From: Rosenbergiella epipactidis
Lineage (GTDB): Bacteria > Pseudomonadota > Gammaproteobacteria > Enterobacterales > Enterobacteriaceae
Reading direction: 5' to 3'
Assembly (NCBI RefSeq): GCF_018494055.1
Contig: NZ_JABBFQ010000008.1
Coordinates: 1 to 64,000 of the forward strand
Length of the DNA stretch: 64,000 nucleotides
Numbering within the stretch: position 1 is the first letter of the stretch; the number at the start of each line of letters is the position of its first letter. The translations under genes were made by a program, and so were the position numbers. The notes beneath the pieces are model-generated. The model was not told the origin of the DNA. It made no database searches and saw nothing but the letters and a program-made list of their open reading frames with translations. Below, one piece after another: positions 16,965 to 26,838 of the stretch.

Positions 16965-16989
16965 AAAAAACGCGACGGGGCGTCGCGTT
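16965..16989 (-). terminator. Intrinsic terminator of the ypjD-yfjD operon
   Basis: Stem AACGCGACG (16969-16977) with CGTCGCGTT (16981-16989). On the minus strand it runs into TTTTTT (complement of 16965-16970), directly after yfjD. Confidence 0.82.
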
Positions 16990-17002
16990 ATGAGAAGGGA
17001 GA

Positions 17003-18280
17003 TTAACTCTGTTTAAGAGGCTTATTAGGGACGACTCGAACCTGCTTGACCATATTATCTTGCACATCAAGAATATCGATAGCAAAGGTGCCCAGTTTCA
17101 CTTTAGTGTTTGTCTCTGGAATTTCTTCAAGGAACTCAAGCAGCATACCGTTAATTGTGCGCGCACCATCTTCTGGTAGGTCCCAGTTAAAGGCTTTATT
17201 AATTTCACGAACATTAGCACTGCCATCAATTAGCACTGATCCATCGTTTTGTGGCATCACTTCTTCGGCTAAAGAAGGAGACATTGAGGTGGTAAAATCC
17301 CCTACAATCTCTTCTAATATATCTTCGATAGTCACTAATCCCTTAATATCGCCGTACTCATCGATGACCAGACCCGTTTTTTTCTTATTCCGTTGGAACT
17401 TGACGAGCTGTTGATTAAGGGCAGTTCCTTCTGGAATAAAATAGATTTCATCTGCCGCCCGCAATAAATTCTCTTTAGTGAACTCACGCTTATCGTTCAT
17501 GGTACGCCAAGCTTCACGTACACGTAGCATGCCGACGCAATCCTCAAGGGTATCGCGATAGAGTACTAAACGACCATGAGGCGAATGCGTCAGCTGACGG
17601 CTTAATGTTTTCCAATCGTCGTTGACGTTTATCCCAACGATTTCGTTACGCGGGATCATAATATCGTCTACGGTGACCTTCTCTAGGTCTAGCACGGAAA
17701 GCAACATATCTTGATTACGGCGCGACATCAGATTACGCGACTCATACACAATGGTTCTTAGCTCTTCTTTGCTCAATGCCGAGCTCATCGATGTCTCGGT
17801 TTTAATCCCGACCAAGCGCATTAAAAAACGGGTGATAGTATTTAATAACCAAACGATGGGTAACATGACTGTTTGAATCGGGCCGAGTAAAAGGCTACTT
17901 GGGTAGGCGACCTTTTCCGGATAGAGTGCGGCGATGGTCTTAGGTAAAACCTCAGCAAAAATTAAGACGACGAAGGTCAATACCCCGGTGGCAATGGCGA
18001 CACCCGCGTTACCGTACAGGCGCATCCCGACGATTGTCGCCAGTGAGGAGGCTAAAATATTGACTAGATTATTACCGATAAGCACTAGGCTTATCAGTAG
18101 GTCAGGGCGCTTCAGCAGTTTCTCAACACGTTTTGCTGCACGGTTTCCTTGCTTTGCATGATGCCGTAACTTATAGCGGTTAAGCGTCATCATGCCGGTT
18201 TCAGAACCGGCGAACCAAGCAGAAACTAAAACCATAACAACTAAAATAATAATCAACGACGTGGTCGAGACAGAGTCCAC
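17003..18280 (-). CDS. yfjD: CNNM/CorC-family inner membrane protein YfjD (CorB-like)
   Basis: A 425-residue inner membrane protein. The N-terminal DUF21/CNNM domain has about four membrane segments with the ETGMMTLNRYKLRHHA and FAEVLPKTIAALYPEKVA motifs. A cytoplasmic CBS pair covers residues of about 205-330 (VTVDDIMIPRNEIVGI, GLVIDEYGDIKGLVTIEDILEEIVGD), and a CorC_HlyC domain ends the protein. Homologues take part in magnesium or cobalt efflux. The start is a GTG at 18280 with AAGGAT upstream. It lies 11 nt after ypjD on the same strand, as in E. coli (ypjD-yfjD), but the grpE that follows it there is absent here. Confidence 0.93.
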   Translation of the reverse strand: MDSVSTTSLIIILVVMVLVSAWFAGSETGMMTLNRYKLRHHAKQGNRAAKRVEKLLKRPDLLISLVLIGNNLVNILASSLATIVGMRLYGNAGVAIATGVLTFVVLIFAEVLPKTIAALYPEKVAYPSSLLLGPIQTVMLPIVWLLNTITRFLMRLVGIKTETSMSSALSKEELRTIVYESRNLMSRRNQDMLLSVLDLEKVTVDDIMIPRNEIVGINVNDDWKTLSRQLTHSPHGRLVLYRDTLEDCVGMLRVREAWRTMNDKREFTKENLLRAADEIYFIPEGTALNQQLVKFQRNKKKTGLVIDEYGDIKGLVTIEDILEEIVGDFTTSMSPSLAEEVMPQNDGSVLIDGSANVREINKAFNWDLPEDGARTINGMLLEFLEEIPETNTKVKLGTFAIDILDVQDNMVKQVRVVPNKPLKQS

Positions 18281-18291
18281 TGAAACAATCC

Positions 18292-19083
18292 TTAATGAGT
18301 GAGTAATTGCTGGAGTATGCGGCTACCGAAGTAAGCCATCGTGAGCAGAAAGGCGCCACTACAATTGAACCAGACGATACGACGTCCTCGCCAACCTTTT
18401 TGGTAGTGTCCCCAAAGTAAAATGAGATAAACAAACCAGGCTAAGAAAGAAAGGATAGCCTTATCCATGTTCTCAGCGCTAAAAAAATTCTGTAAGTAAA
18501 AAATACCACTGGCCAAGACTAAGGTCAGTAAGACGAATCCCACTAGGGTGATATGGAACATTTTACGTTCTAACACCATCAGTGGTGGCATTTCATGATT
18601 AAAAGAGAGCTTCTTATTCTTAAGCTGATAATCAATCCAGACCAGTTGCAGGGCATAGAGTGCCGCAATGATCAGCGTTGCATAGGCAAAAAGCGCTAAC
18701 CCAATGTGCACTAACATACCTGGAGTCGCTTCCAAATGGGTGAGAAACGCATTCGGTACAAAGGTTGCAAACGCAAGATTGATCAGGGCAAAGGTGTAGA
18801 CAAAGGGCAGTAAAAGCCAGCCCCGATTACGCGAGGCGACGATGGTCATGACCGCGCAGATGATGAGGCTGATTACCGAGCCGATATTGAGCAGGCTAAA
18901 GTTTTGGCTGCTTTCGAGAGTGAAGATCCGTTGCTCAATGGCGACACCGTGGCAAATAAGCGCCACAATCGCAGAAAGCATCGCCATCATCCGCCAGCCA
19001 TTACTGCGAGTCAGCAGGCTAGGTATGATTAGCGCAAGACTTAGGGAATAGGCGAATAACGCCACTATCGCAAACAAAGACAT
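18292..19083 (-). CDS. ypjD: Inner membrane protein YpjD, cytochrome c assembly (CcsA/HemX) family
   Basis: A 263-residue integral membrane protein with about eight hydrophobic segments, of the CcmC/CcsA-like fold. It carries HIGLALFAYATLIIAALYALQ and LSFLAWFVYLILLWGHYQKGWRGRR, the tryptophan and histidine-containing block typical of the family. E. coli YpjD is linked genetically to the CorB-like YfjD and to cation tolerance. It is transcribed away from ffh, with the two genes sharing a 168-bp divergent promoter region. Confidence 0.92.
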   Translation of the reverse strand: MSLFAIVALFAYSLSLALIIPSLLTRSNGWRMMAMLSAIVALICHGVAIEQRIFTLESSQNFSLLNIGSVISLIICAVMTIVASRNRGWLLLPFVYTFALINLAFATFVPNAFLTHLEATPGMLVHIGLALFAYATLIIAALYALQLVWIDYQLKNKKLSFNHEMPPLMVLERKMFHITLVGFVLLTLVLASGIFYLQNFFSAENMDKAILSFLAWFVYLILLWGHYQKGWRGRRIVWFNCSGAFLLTMAYFGSRILQQLLTH

Positions 19084-19251
19084 AGATGATGGATTCGTTT
19101 AAATATTGCCAGTAAACATCCAGTATAACGTTACCTGCTGCCTGCGCCAAACGATCTCAGTACAATTGCAGAGATCTCTGTAACTTCATGCTATGATAGG
19201 CACAATATGTCTCACAGGCGGCTTCGCCAGCCTACATCTGAGTAGTGGATA

Positions 19252-20613
19252 ATGTTTGATAACTTAACAGATCGATTGTCGCAAACACTGCGCAATATCA
19301 GCGGTCGCGGCAGGCTGACCGAAGAAAATATTAAAGAAACGTTGCGTGAAGTCCGCATGGCTTTACTAGAAGCCGATGTGGCGCTCCCGGTTGTACGTGA
19401 TTTTATCGCCCGGGTAAAAGAAAGTGCCGTCGGCCATGACGTGAATAAAAGCCTCACGCCGGGTCAAGAGTTCATCAAAATTGTGCGTGATGAACTAGTC
19501 GCGGCGATGGGCGCTGAAAATAATGCCTTGAACCTCGCGGCACAGCCTCCAGCGGTCATCTTAATGGCTGGCTTGCAAGGTGCGGGTAAAACCACCAGCG
19601 TCGGTAAGCTTGGTAAATTCCTGCGCGAAAAGCAGAAGAAAAAAGTATTAGTGGTCTCCGCCGACGTATACCGTCCAGCGGCGATTCGCCAGCTTGAAAC
19701 GTTAGCCGAGCAAGTGAATATCGATTTCTTCCCTTCTGATGTCAGTCAGAAGCCTGTTGATATCGTTAACCAAGCACTGAAAGAAGCGAAGTTAAAATTC
19801 TTTGATGTGCTAATCGTCGATACCGCAGGGCGTTTGCACGTCGACGAAGCGATGATGGACGAAATTAAAGATGTCCACGCAGCGCTTAACCCAGTCGAAA
19901 CACTGTTTGTCGTCGATGCCATGACCGGACAAGATGCGGCGAACACGGCAAAAGCGTTTAACGAAGCACTGCCGCTAACCGGCGTCGTATTAACCAAAGT
20001 TGATGGTGATGCGCGCGGGGGTGCGGCACTGTCAATTCGTCATATCACGGGTAAACCGATTAAATTTATGGGTGTCGGTGAAAAGACCGAAGCCCTAGAC
20101 CCGTTCTATCCAGATCGTATTGCCTCGCGAATTTTAGGCATGGGCGACATGCTTTCTCTTATCGAAGATATTGAAAGCAAAGTTGACCATAAAGAAGCCG
20201 AAAAACTGGCGAAGAAGCTTAAGAGCGGCGATGGTTTCGATTTAGATGACTTCCTGCAGCAATTAAAGCAGATGCGTAACATGGGTGGACTGACTAGCCT
20301 GATGGGCAAATTGCCAGGCATGGGCCAGCTGCCAGATAACATGAAATCGCAAATGGACGATAAGGTGTTGGTCCGTATGGAAGCCATCATCAACTCCATG
20401 ACGCGCCAAGAACGTGCTAAGCCTGAGATTATCAAGGGATCACGTAAACGCCGTATTGCGACGGGCTGTGGGTTACAAGTTCAGGATGTGAATCGTCTGC
20501 TTAAGCAATTCGACGATATGCAGCGCATGATGAAGAAAATGAAGAAGGGTGGTATGGCCAAGATGATGCGTGGCATGAAAGGTATGATGCCACCTGGATT
20601 CCCTGGGCGCTAA
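19252..20613 (+). CDS. ffh: Signal recognition particle protein Ffh (SRP54)
   Basis: GTPase of the signal recognition particle that binds 4.5S RNA and signal sequences of inner membrane proteins and delivers them to FtsY. The N domain occupies residues 1-85 or so, the G domain contains the P-loop GLQGAGKT at 107-114, then DTAGR and TKVDGDARGG, and the M domain from about residue 300 is Met-rich (GMGQLPDNMKSQMDD, MMKKMKKGGMAKMMRGMKGM). Length 453 equals E. coli. It stands alone, divergent from ypjD and upstream of the trmD operon, as in E. coli. Confidence 0.97.
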   Translation: MFDNLTDRLSQTLRNISGRGRLTEENIKETLREVRMALLEADVALPVVRDFIARVKESAVGHDVNKSLTPGQEFIKIVRDELVAAMGAENNALNLAAQPPAVILMAGLQGAGKTTSVGKLGKFLREKQKKKVLVVSADVYRPAAIRQLETLAEQVNIDFFPSDVSQKPVDIVNQALKEAKLKFFDVLIVDTAGRLHVDEAMMDEIKDVHAALNPVETLFVVDAMTGQDAANTAKAFNEALPLTGVVLTKVDGDARGGAALSIRHITGKPIKFMGVGEKTEALDPFYPDRIASRILGMGDMLSLIEDIESKVDHKEAEKLAKKLKSGDGFDLDDFLQQLKQMRNMGGLTSLMGKLPGMGQLPDNMKSQMDDKVLVRMEAIINSMTRQERAKPEIIKGSRKRRIATGCGLQVQDVNRLLKQFDDMQRMMKKMKKGGMAKMMRGMKGMMPPGFPGR

Positions 20614-20701
20614 GCCCAAAACGAAAAGACTCGAGCGATTTTACATTATCGGTTGCTTTTTACGCCAAAATAAGTAAAATTTTCGGGCTTTTATATTGCA
20701 C

Positions 20702-20736
20702 CTGGGCCCCGTTCCTCGATGGGGCCCAGTTGTTTT
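20702..20736 (+). terminator. Terminator-like hairpin in the rpsP leader
   Basis: Perfect 9-bp stem CTGGGCCCC (20702-20710) and GGGGCCCAG (20721-20729) with a 10-nt loop, followed by TTGTTTTATT. It lies 20 nt before the rpsP ribosome site. It could end the ffh transcript, attenuate the trmD operon, or both; E. coli has a similar hairpin ahead of rpsP. Confidence 0.7.
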
Positions 20737-20755
20737 ATTAACTCAAGAGGATGTT

Positions 20756-21004
20756 ATGGTAACAATTCGTTTAGCACGTCACGGCGCAAAAAAGCGTCCG
20801 TTCTACCAAGTGGTTGTCACTGATAGCCGCAATGCACGTAACGGTCGTTTTATCGAGCGTGTTGGTTTCTTCAACCCGGTTGCTTCTGGCCAGGCTGAAG
20901 GTCTGCGTCTTGATTTAGATCGCATTGAACACTGGGTTGGTCAGGGTGCAACTCTGTCTGATCGTGTGAATGCACTAGTCAAAGAAGCAAAAAAAGCAGC
21001 TTAA
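20756..21004 (+). CDS. rpsP: 30S ribosomal protein S16
   Basis: Small-subunit assembly protein that binds 16S rRNA. The 82-residue sequence begins [20 protein letters not shown] and includes [19 protein letters not shown], both diagnostic of S16. The start is the ATG at 20756 with AAGAGG 5 nt upstream; an earlier TTG lies inside the leader hairpin region and is rejected. First gene of rpsP-rimM-trmD-rplS. Confidence 0.98.
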   Translation: MVTIRLARHGAKKRPFYQVVVTDSRNARNGRFIERVGFFNPVASGQAEGLRLDLDRIEHWVGQGATLSDRVNALVKEAKKAA

Positions 21005-21022
21005 TCTGTCACGGTGGTGAGC

Positions 21023-21571
21023 ATGACCAAAACTAACTCCGCACAGCCTCCTGCTAACCCACTTATTTTGGGGAAGTTGGGTGCGCCCTACGGGATTCGC
21101 GGTTGGCTCAAAGTGTTTTCCTCCACCGAAAATGCTGAAAGTATTTTTGACTATCAACCTTGGTTTATTCAACACGCCGGTAAATGGCAGTTGATCGAAC
21201 TGGAGAGTTGGCGTCATCACAATCAGGATCTGATCATCAAGGTCAAAGGTATTGATGATCGTGATGCAGCAGCCCAATTGACGAATGCCGAGATATCGGT
21301 TAACGCTGCTGACTTGCCTGCGTTGGATAATGGTGATTACTACTGGAAAGACCTAATGGGTTGCAAGGTGGTTAACCTCCAAGGCTACGAGATGGGGAAA
21401 GTCATTGATTTGATGGAAACCGGATCGAACGACGTTTTAGTCGTTAAGGCAAACCTGAAAGATGCTTTTGGTGCGAAGGAGCGGTTAATTCCGTTTCTTG
21501 ATGAACAGGTTATCAGAAAAGTCGATCTCGACACTTCTACCATTGAAGTGGATTGGGATCCTGGTTTTTGA
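21023..21571 (+). CDS. rimM: Ribosome maturation factor RimM
   Basis: Assists maturation of the 30S head, binding S19 and pre-16S rRNA. The N-terminal RimM domain has [19 protein letters not shown] and the PRC-barrel domain starts near residue 95 with [14 protein letters not shown]. The ATG at 21023 gives 182 residues, the same as E. coli, and has GGTGGTGAG upstream; a GTG 9 nt earlier is less likely. It follows rpsP by 18 nt in the trmD operon. Confidence 0.97.
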   Translation: MTKTNSAQPPANPLILGKLGAPYGIRGWLKVFSSTENAESIFDYQPWFIQHAGKWQLIELESWRHHNQDLIIKVKGIDDRDAAAQLTNAEISVNAADLPALDNGDYYWKDLMGCKVVNLQGYEMGKVIDLMETGSNDVLVVKANLKDAFGAKERLIPFLDEQVIRKVDLDTSTIEVDWDPGF

Positions 21572-21604
21572 TCTCCGGATATCACGGTAACTGAGCGACG
21601 AAAT

Positions 21605-22755
<1,151 letters not shown>

Positions 22756-22795
22756 GGTCTCGCTAACGCGACATCGAAAAGTTAATAATGAACAA

Positions 22796-22824
22796 GGGGT
22801 TGGCCAGTGGCCAGCCCCTTTTTT
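22796..22824 (+). terminator. Intrinsic terminator of the trmD operon
   Basis: Stem GGGGTTGGCC (22796-22805) with GGCCAGCCCC (22809-22818), one G-T pair, 3-nt loop, then six T. Confidence 0.9.
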
Positions 22825-22982
22825 ATGGATAAACCATTCTTCTTACCAAGCCATTATCTAGGTTAATATCTTTTTTTAGCATAATCTTCTTAATAAAGGT
22901 GATTAAGCAAAACTCTAAACTTTCGCTACACTCCCTCTTCTGTTTAATGGCCTGCACAGTTTCAGAACCTCAAGGAGATATC

Positions 22983-24266
22983 ATGGGCGATCGTAAAACC
23001 CTCCGTACCGCACAGGGCGAGCATGTGCTCCACCCTCAGACGCTAATGACCAGTTATGGCTACGACCCCATGTTGTCGGAGGGAGCAGTCAAACCGCCGA
23101 TATTTTTATCCTCGACCTTTATCTTTCGTACTGCAGAAGAAGGAAAAGCATTTTTTAACGTCACCAGTGGTCGTACACCTGCACCGGAGGGGCAAAGAGA
23201 AGGTCTGGTCTATTCACGCTTCAATCATCCCAATAGTGAGATTGTCGAAGACCGTCTAGCGTTATATGAAGGGGCTGAGCGAGGAGTGCTGTTCTCTTCA
23301 GGGATGTCAGCCATCACCACAGTCTTGATGGCGCTGTGTCAATCAGGGGAGACTATTTTAACGTCTCAACCCTTATACGGAGGGACTGAAACGTTATTTA
23401 ATAAGACGCTATCCCGTTTTGGTATTCAACCTTTTCCCCTCCAAGACACAAGTGATCTTTCCGTATTACGACAGGATGCTAATCAAGCCACGCAGCGGGG
23501 CCCAATTACCGCAATTTTTGCCGAAACGCCCGCCAATCCCACTAATGCTATGACAGATATCAGCTTACTTGCTCAATTAGCCGATGAGCTGGAGCAGCAA
23601 CAGGGAACTAGGCCCTATATTATCTGTGACAACACATTATTAGGGCCTATTTTCCAGAAACCTTTGGCGTTGGGGGCCGATATAACCGTCTATTCATTGA
23701 CTAAATATGTCGGTGGCCACTCTGATCTCGTGGCAGGGGCCGCACTGGGGAGTCACATGCTGATTACAAAGATTAAACAGATGCGTAGCGCCATTGGGAC
23801 ACAGTTAGATCCCCACACCAGTTGGATGTTAGGGCGTTCTTTAGAAACACTACAGTTACGTATGGAGAAAGCGGCAGATAATGCGCAGCATGTCGCTCGT
23901 TATCTTCAGCAGCATGCGAAAATATCAGCCGTTACCTATCCACCTCTTTTCACACTAGGAAGCCAATTAAGCGCGCTTTACGATAAACAGTGTACCGGCG
24001 GAGGGTCTACCTTTTCGTTTGAGGTAGGGCAGGATGAAGCTGAAGCTTTTCGTTTCCTTAATGCACTGAAAATATTCAAATTAGCAGTAAGTTTAGGCGG
24101 AACGGAGTCACTTATCAGCCATCCTGCGTCAACGACTCACTCAGGGGTAGCCAAAGCTGTTCGTGAAAAATTTTCCATCTTTGATACCACCATCCGTATC
24201 TCGATAGGGATAGAGTTTGCTGACGATTTGATTGCCGATTTAAGGCAGGCGCTTGAAGCGTTATAA
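22983..24266 (+). CDS. Cys/Met metabolism PLP-dependent enzyme (cystathionine gamma-synthase family)
   Basis: A 427-residue member of the gamma family of PLP enzymes. It shows LVYSRFNHPNSEIVEDRLA, LFSSGMSAITTVLMALC, and the PLP-lysine motif YSLTKYVGGHSDLVAGA; GGTESLISHPASTTH is the conserved C-terminal substrate block. The family includes methionine gamma-lyase, cystathionine gamma-synthase and gamma-lyase, and I cannot separate these by eye. The length with a longer N-terminus and the GRTPAPEGQ insertion fits the group usually annotated only as cystathionine gamma-synthase family. The start at 22983 follows AAGGAGATATC. It is monocistronic and has replaced aroF-tyrA downstream of rplS. Confidence 0.85.
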   Translation: MGDRKTLRTAQGEHVLHPQTLMTSYGYDPMLSEGAVKPPIFLSSTFIFRTAEEGKAFFNVTSGRTPAPEGQREGLVYSRFNHPNSEIVEDRLALYEGAERGVLFSSGMSAITTVLMALCQSGETILTSQPLYGGTETLFNKTLSRFGIQPFPLQDTSDLSVLRQDANQATQRGPITAIFAETPANPTNAMTDISLLAQLADELEQQQGTRPYIICDNTLLGPIFQKPLALGADITVYSLTKYVGGHSDLVAGAALGSHMLITKIKQMRSAIGTQLDPHTSWMLGRSLETLQLRMEKAADNAQHVARYLQQHAKISAVTYPPLFTLGSQLSALYDKQCTGGGSTFSFEVGQDEAEAFRFLNALKIFKLAVSLGGTESLISHPASTTHSGVAKAVREKFSIFDTTIRISIGIEFADDLIADLRQALEAL

Positions 24267-24320
24267 GTTGTGCCACTCATCAAATAAGCCATAAAAACTT
24301 AACTATTCTTCGGCTAATAT

Positions 24321-24361
24321 TTGATCTGAATCAATTTACATAAAGGGCAAAGGCGTAGAGT
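24321..24361 (+). promoter_or_regulatory. FNR box and class II promoter of adhP
   Basis: TTGATCTGAATCAA (24321-24334) is a perfect match to the FNR consensus TTGAT-N4-ATCAA. A TAGAGT element at 24356-24361 would place the start of transcription near 24369, so the box is centred close to -41.5, the class II activator position. This predicts anaerobic induction of adhP. Confidence 0.72.
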
Positions 24362-24400
24362 GGCGGTGGATTGTTAATCACTTTTACTGAGAGGTACGAG

Positions 24401-25426
24401 ATGAAAGCCGCTATAGTCACTCACGATCATCGAGTCAGTATTGAAGACAAACATCTAAGGCCCTTAGAGCATGGTGAAGCATTACTCACTATGGAATGCT
24501 GTGGTGTGTGCCATACCGATTTACACGTCAAAAACGGCGACTTTGGCGATAAAACAGGAGTCGTACTGGGTCATGAAGGGATTGGTATTGTTAGCCAACT
24601 GGGGCCTGGCGTAACCGCATTAAAGCTCGGCGATCGCGCTAGTGTGGCTTGGTTCTATCAAGGCTGTGGACATTGTGAATACTGTAATTCAGGGAGGGAA
24701 ACGCTGTGTCGTTCGGTGAAAAATGCCGGATATAGCGTTGACGGTGGAATGGCTGAGCAATGTATTGTCCACGCCGATTATGCGGTCAAAGTGCCGGAAG
24801 GGCTGGACTCCGCGGCGGCCAGCAGCATTTCCTGTGCCGGGGTTACAACCTATAAAGGGCTTAAGGTCAGCGATATTCGTCCAGGTGAGTGGATAGCAAT
24901 TTTCGGCCTAGGGGGACTGGGCAACCTTGCTTTGCAGTATGCTAAAAACGTGTTTAATGCCAAAGTTATTGCGGTGGATATTAACGAGCAACAATTGGCT
25001 TTGGCCTCCTCGATGGGGGCGGAGGTTGTGATTAATTCACGCGATCACGATGCGGCCGCAATAATTCAAGAGAAATGCGGCGGTGCTCATGCCGCACTGG
25101 TGACCGCCGTAGCGAAGTCTGCATTTCAGTCAGCGGTCTTTAGCGTTAGAGCTGGAGCGAAAGTGGTCGCGATTGGCTTACCCCCAGAATCGATGGCGCT
25201 CGATATTCCACGTGTAGTCCTGGATGGAATACACATTGTCGGCTCTTTAGTGGGCACGCGCACCGATTTGGCGGAAGCCTTTCAGTTTGCGGCAGAAGGC
25301 AAAGTCACGCCGAAAGTGACACTACACCCGATTGAAGCGATCAACACAATTTTTGACGAAATGCACGCTGGTAAGATTTCAGGTCGCGTGGTGATCGACT
25401 TTAAAAATAATACCTCCCCTCGATGA
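24401..25426 (+). CDS. adhP: Zinc-dependent alcohol dehydrogenase AdhP
   Basis: A 341-residue medium-chain dehydrogenase that interconverts ethanol and acetaldehyde with NAD. The catalytic zinc ligands are in [10 protein letters not shown] and GHEGIG, the structural zinc site is [15 protein letters not shown], and the Rossmann motif is [14 protein letters not shown]. The start at 24401 has GAGGTACGAG upstream; a TTG 30 nt earlier lacks one. E. coli AdhP has 336 residues. A perfect FNR box upstream suggests it works under oxygen limitation. Confidence 0.94.
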   Translation: MKAAIVTHDHRVSIEDKHLRPLEHGEALLTMECCGVCHTDLHVKNGDFGDKTGVVLGHEGIGIVSQLGPGVTALKLGDRASVAWFYQGCGHCEYCNSGRETLCRSVKNAGYSVDGGMAEQCIVHADYAVKVPEGLDSAAASSISCAGVTTYKGLKVSDIRPGEWIAIFGLGGLGNLALQYAKNVFNAKVIAVDINEQQLALASSMGAEVVINSRDHDAAAIIQEKCGGAHAALVTAVAKSAFQSAVFSVRAGAKVVAIGLPPESMALDIPRVVLDGIHIVGSLVGTRTDLAEAFQFAAEGKVTPKVTLHPIEAINTIFDEMHAGKISGRVVIDFKNNTSPR

Positions 25427-25428
25427 GG

Positions 25429-25456
25429 TTGAAGATTCGCTAATCACTTCTATACT
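25429..25456 (+). promoter_or_regulatory. Likely osmC promoter
   Basis: TTGAAG (25429-25434) and, after 16 nt, TATACT (25451-25456) preceded by C, a form also favoured by sigma-S. It lies 31 nt before the osmC start, just after the adhP stop. Confidence 0.5.
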
Positions 25457-25486
25457 GAATGAAACATACTTTCACTAGGAGTGGTT

Positions 25487-25918
25487 ATGACGATTCTGAA
25501 AAGTGGTTCAGCGCATTGGGAAGGTCCAATTAAAGAAGGTAAAGGCACAGTCAGCACTGAAAGTGGTGCACTCAGCGAACAGCCTTACGGATTTAACACC
25601 CGCTTTGAAGGTAAGACAGGTACCAATCCTGAAGAATTACTTGGCGGTGCCCATGCTGCATGTTTCTCCATGGCACTGTCCCTGATGCTTGGTAATGCAG
25701 GGCATACCCCGAAAAGTATTGATACCACGGCGACAGTCTCGCTAGATAAAGCGGGCGAAGGCTTCAAAATTACTAAAGTTTCACTAAAGAGCAACGTCGA
25801 GCTTCCGGGCATTGATGAACAAGAGTTCGACAAAATCATCAATCAAGCCAAAGAGGGCTGTCCAGTATCACAACTGTTCGACGCTGAAATCACTCTCGAC
25901 TATACGCTCAACGCATAG
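25487..25918 (+). CDS. osmC: Peroxiredoxin OsmC
   Basis: Thiol peroxidase that reduces organic hydroperoxides, induced by osmotic stress and stationary phase in E. coli. The two catalytic cysteines are present in AHAACFSMALS and in KEGCPVSQLF. Length from the ATG at 25487 is 143 residues, equal to E. coli OsmC, and AGGAG lies 5 nt upstream; the GTG 6 nt earlier is rejected. Followed by a UUCG-loop hairpin. Confidence 0.96.
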   Translation: MTILKSGSAHWEGPIKEGKGTVSTESGALSEQPYGFNTRFEGKTGTNPEELLGGAHAACFSMALSLMLGNAGHTPKSIDTTATVSLDKAGEGFKITKVSLKSNVELPGIDEQEFDKIINQAKEGCPVSQLFDAEITLDYTLNA

Positions 25919-25925
25919 TGCCATC

Positions 25926-25955
25926 AGTGACGCTTCGGCGTCACTCTTCTTCCCG
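25926..25955 (+). terminator. Intrinsic terminator of osmC
   Basis: Stem AGTGACGC (25926-25933) and GCGTCACT (25938-25945) with a TTCG tetraloop, followed by the pyrimidine tract CTTCTTCCC. The right arm contains the stop codon of the converging ORF at 25941. Confidence 0.72.
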
Positions 25956-26246
25956 TCCCTGCAACTTAACCTCCCTCAATCGTGCCACCGTCGCGGTAGT
26001 CGATGCCGACGTCTTGGGCCGCTTCACAACTTTACTCGGGTCCGCTGAGATATAGTCTAATGTTGGTGAACAATAGAAGGGTAGCCAGCCGCCATAACTG
26101 TTTTCCCACTCCCAGTGAACAGGGCAGGGCCATAATAGCCCCTCTTCAAGTAAATAATAAACCCAATGACCCGTGGGTCGACGTGGGCGACGAGCCACAG
26201 CTCTCACGTTAGGGTTATCCGTGCGTTGTAACGAATCATCAACCAT
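25941..26246 (-). CDS. Hypothetical protein, tryptophan/proline-rich
   Basis: A 101-residue ORF whose ATG comes 2 nt after the stop of the small lipoprotein gene upstream, so it would be translated by coupling; no ribosome site of its own was seen. It has a central aromatic segment (HWVYYLLEEGLLWPCP, WEWENSYGGWLPFYC) and a basic, Thr/Ala-rich tail. No signal peptide or known domain is recognisable. Its stop lies in the osmC terminator arm. It may be real, but the evidence is mostly its coupling and the non-random aromatic core. Confidence 0.45.
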   Translation of the reverse strand: MVDDSLQRTDNPNVRAVARRPRRPTGHWVYYLLEEGLLWPCPVHWEWENSYGGWLPFYCSPTLDYISADPSKVVKRPKTSASTTATVARLREVKLQGREEE

Positions 26247-26248
26247 GA

Positions 26249-26431
26249 TTAATCGGGATGGTCTCGGTGGACTTCACCACACAGTAATACAACATTAGGT
26301 CTTACCTTGTGAACGCGCGCTTCCATTTGTTGACACATTACGAGAGTGGGGTAAATAGTCTCTGTTACGGGTAAGGCATCGCAAGCATCGTTTCCACAAG
26401 CGCTCACCAGTAATACAAATCCTATTAGCAT
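26249..26431 (-). CDS. Small lipoprotein, hypothetical
   Basis: A 60-residue predicted lipoprotein. The signal MLIGFVLLVSAC ends in a lipobox (LVSA-C, lipidated Cys12), and the mature part contains four more cysteines, in NDAC, VMCQQ and LLCGEV. AGGAG lies 6 nt before the ATG. The family is not recognised. It is the first gene of a probable pair with the ORF at 25941. Confidence 0.65.
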   Translation of the reverse strand: MLIGFVLLVSACGNDACDALPVTETIYPTLVMCQQMEARVHKVRPNVVLLCGEVHRDHPD

Positions 26432-26571
26432 ACCTGACTCCTGTGTGGGTTTAGGGAAGGCCCATTGTCATTTAATGAGATTATCTAATTTTCACTGCCA
26501 CTATTCTGCCAGAAAAGCGTCAACTGAGTTACACTATCCTTGCCATTACGTTTAAGAAAATAAGGTTAATT

Positions 26572-26769
26572 ATGTCGGAATTACCCCCACGTCCCTTGGA
26601 TAATGAAAATATCGCTCATCCAGACAAGCATCCTAAGCAAGCCGCCCTACAACTCGTCGTCGAATTAGTACGAGCAGGAAAGTTAAGCCCCCTGCAAGGC
26701 GATGCCAGTAATATGTTGTCGATTTACGAGCAGTTCAAAAAACACTTTGAACAGGATCGTCATAATTAA
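26572..26769 (+). CDS. Hypothetical protein, 65 residues
   Basis: A small soluble protein, MSELPPRPLDNENIAHPDKH at the start, followed by a probable helical segment (KQAALQLVVELVRAGKL) and a second helix (MLSIYEQFKKHFEQ). An AAGG ribosome site lies 7 nt upstream. No signal peptide or membrane segment. I do not recognise the family; the regular amphipathic pattern and the clear start support a real gene. Confidence 0.65.
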   Translation: MSELPPRPLDNENIAHPDKHPKQAALQLVVELVRAGKLSPLQGDASNMLSIYEQFKKHFEQDRHN

Positions 26770-26838
26770 TCCTCTACTCGGGAGCTAAGGCGATCTGACT
26801 GCGAGCTCCCGATTGATAGAGTGTTCTATGAGGCTTTT

